Assembly: GCF_050947335.1 (NCBI RefSeq) | Contig: NW_027473318.1 | Coordinates: 4,402,001-4,466,000 of the forward strand | Direction: 5' to 3' | Source: Megachile rotundata | Lineage: Eukaryota; Arthropoda; Insecta; Hymenoptera; Megachilidae | DNA length: 64,000 bases | Shown: piece after piece, positions 62,902 to 64,000 of the stretch | How the letters are laid out: each line of letters begins with the position of its first letter | How positions within the stretch are numbered: the first letter of the stretch is position 1 | Translations under genes and position numbers: made by a program | Notes under the pieces: model-generated | The model's input: only the letters and a program-made list of their open reading frames with translations | Told to the model about the DNA's origin: nothing | Database searches by the model: none

Positions 62902-63679
62902 ATACAATCATAATCATACAATTACAATCATACATCACAATCATACAATCACAATCATACAATCACAATCATACTTTCACAATCATACTATCACAATCAT
63001 ACAATCACAATCATACAATCACAATCATACAATCGCAATCATACAATTACAATATCCCAAATACAATCATACAATCACAATCATACAATCACAATCATAC
63101 AATCACAATCATACAATCACAATCATACAATCACAATCATACAATCACAATCATACTTTCACAATCATACAATCACAATCATACAATCACAATCATACAA
63201 TCACAATCATACAATCACAATCATACAATCACAGGCATACAATCACAGTCATACAATCACAATCATACTATCGCAATCATACAATCACAATCATAGAATC
63301 ACAATCGTAAATTCACAATCATACAATCACAATCATACAATCACAATCATACAATCACAATCATACAATCACAATCATACAATCACAATCATACACTCAC
63401 ATTCATACAATCGCAAGCATACAATCACAATCATACAATCTCAATCATACAATCACAATCATACAATCATAATCATACAATTACAATCATACATCACAAT
63501 CATACAATCACAATCATACAATCGCAATCATACAATTACAATATCCCAAATACAATCTCCCAAATACAATCATACAATCACAATCCTACAATCACAATCA
63601 TACAATCACAATCATACAATCACAATCATACAATCACAATCATACAATCATAATCATACAATCATAATCATACAATTAC
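62902..63679 (+). repeat. Satellite segment continuing B/E-type order, then changing
   Basis: Up to GTAAATTC at 63307 the order follows the segment seen at 3720-4044, 10110-10444, 25540-25866, 29080-29414, 42880-43204 and 48950-49268 (TACTTTCAC, AATATCCC, CAGGCATAC, CTATCGC, TAGAATC). After 63307 it follows the GTAAATTC-to-CTCCC order of families D and E, but with the consensus in place of AATCAAAATCAT and with ATACACTCACATTC near 63390. AATCCTACAATC near 63582 is also found near 17847, 19759 and 55412. Confidence 0.75.
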
Positions 63680-63902
63680 AATCTCCCAAATACAATCTCC
63701 CAAATACAATCTCCCAGATTCAATCATACAATCACAATCATACAATCACAATCATACAATCATAATCATACAATTACAATCATACATCGCAATCATACAA
63801 TCACAATCATACAATCGCAATCATGCAATCACAATCATACAATCGCAATCATACAATTACAATCTCCCAAATACAATCTCCCAAATACAATCTCCCAAAT
63901 AC
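63680..63902 (+). repeat. AATCTCCC variant clusters at the right end (3 and 3 units)
   Basis: Three units lie at 63680-63721 (the last reading AATCTCCCAGATTC) and three at 63861-63902. The interval 63722-63902 matches 16502-16682 at offset 47220, with changes ATACATCGC near 63785 and ATCATGCAATC near 63822. The window therefore seems to enter another copy of the 15-18.6 kb type of segment just before its end. Confidence 0.87.
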
Positions 63903-64000
63903 AATCATACAATCACAATCATACAATCACAATCATACAATCACAATCATACAATCCCAATCATACAATCACAATCATACTATCACAATCATACAATCAC
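63903..64000 (+). repeat. Satellite array continuing past the right edge
   Basis: Mostly consensus monomers, with AATCCC near 63956 and ATACTATC near 63978. The last bases, AATCATACAATCAC, are in register, so there is no sign that the array ends here. Confidence 0.9.

Larger units (their letters stand above)
1..64000 (+). repeat. 14-bp satellite array filling the whole window
   Basis: The consensus monomer AATCACAATCATAC repeats head to tail without interruption from the first to the last base, always in the same orientation. It consists of AATCAC (6 bp) plus AATCATAC (8 bp), which suggests it arose from a shorter AATC-based unit. Common single-base variants are AATCGC, AATCTC, AATCAT, AATTAC, CAGTCAT, CATTCAT, GCAAGCAT, AATCGTAC, ATCATGC, ATACTATC and ATACCATC. 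Rare variants recur in the same order at distant places, so the array is organised into higher-order repeats, listed separately. The consensus is half A, with C and T and no G. No unique sequence of even about 50 bp was seen. I infer eukaryotic satellite heterochromatin. I do not recognise the monomer as a named satellite and cannot name the species. Confidence 0.98.

Noticed and set aside
1..64000. CRISPR array (short regular repeats)
   Set aside because: There are no unique spacers: repeats are contiguous 14-bp units, far shorter than CRISPR repeats, and no cas-like gene is present.
1..64000. Telomeric repeat
   Set aside because: The monomer does not resemble TTAGGG, TTTAGGG, TTAGG or other G-run telomere types, and the G-bearing strand has no GG runs in its consensus.
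1..64000. G-quadruplex or triplex-forming tract
   Set aside because: The consensus has no consecutive G on either strand and no long purine-only or pyrimidine-only stretch.
1..64000. Bacterial or phage origin
   Set aside because: No gene of any kind is present in 64 kb, and arrays of this length and nested structure are typical of eukaryotic satellites. The inference is strong but does not identify the species.
1..64000. Artificial or wholly mis-assembled sequence
   Set aside because: The variants form a consistent nested history, with shared private changes and monomer-exact lengths, which random assembly error would not create. Individual near-identical copies, such as the 1912-bp pair, may still be copy-number errors.

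Overview
The whole 64 kb is one satellite DNA array. The basic monomer is 14 bp, AATCACAATCATAC on the + strand (GTGATTGTATGATT on the other), built from a 6-mer AATCAC and an 8-mer AATCATAC. The array is already in progress at base 1 and still running at base 64000, so neither edge is seen. I found no protein gene, RNA gene, promoter, terminator, transposon or CRISPR array. The long open frames on the + strand are by-products of the repeat: none of the 14 triplets in the monomer is a stop, and because 14 is not a multiple of 3 all three frames give the same 14-residue cycle (SQSYNHNHTITIIQ). Such an array with no genes points to eukaryotic heterochromatin (pericentromeric, subtelomeric or another satellite block). 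The species cannot be told from the sequence.

The array is not a uniform run. Variant monomers recur in fixed order over hundreds to thousands of bases, which shows a nested higher-order structure made by repeated segmental duplication. From left to right: family A copies at 1-5339 and 5340-11480 (a tandem pair, the second carrying an extra 1061-bp tandem duplication); a mosaic at 11481-12682; a family B block at 12683-14680; a segment rich in the AATCTCCCAAATAC variant at 14681-15971; a 1912-bp tandem duplication at 15972-19795; a 434-bp tandem duplication at 20035-20905; a third family A copy at about 20510-26903; family C copies at 27589-31750, 41421-45485 and 47541-51013; family D copies at 33290-37204, 51050-54860 and 55548-58265; family E copies at 37205-41415 and 58566-62901; and a return of the AATCTCCC variant at 63680-63902.

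The main result is arithmetic. A 13-bp monomer, lacking one A, is scattered through the array. For every duplication or deletion I measured, the length is a whole number of monomers once the 13-bp ones inside are counted: 140, 434, 741, 1061, 1912, 3562, 3827 and 5339 bp duplications, and 390 and 111 bp deletions. That is the expected trace of in-register exchange between misaligned repeats. The + strand has almost no G (none in the consensus), so it is extremely strand-asymmetric and can scarcely form hairpins.

All coordinates and offsets come from reading marker variants by eye. Duplication edges are usually good to within one or a few monomers, because neighbouring units are identical.
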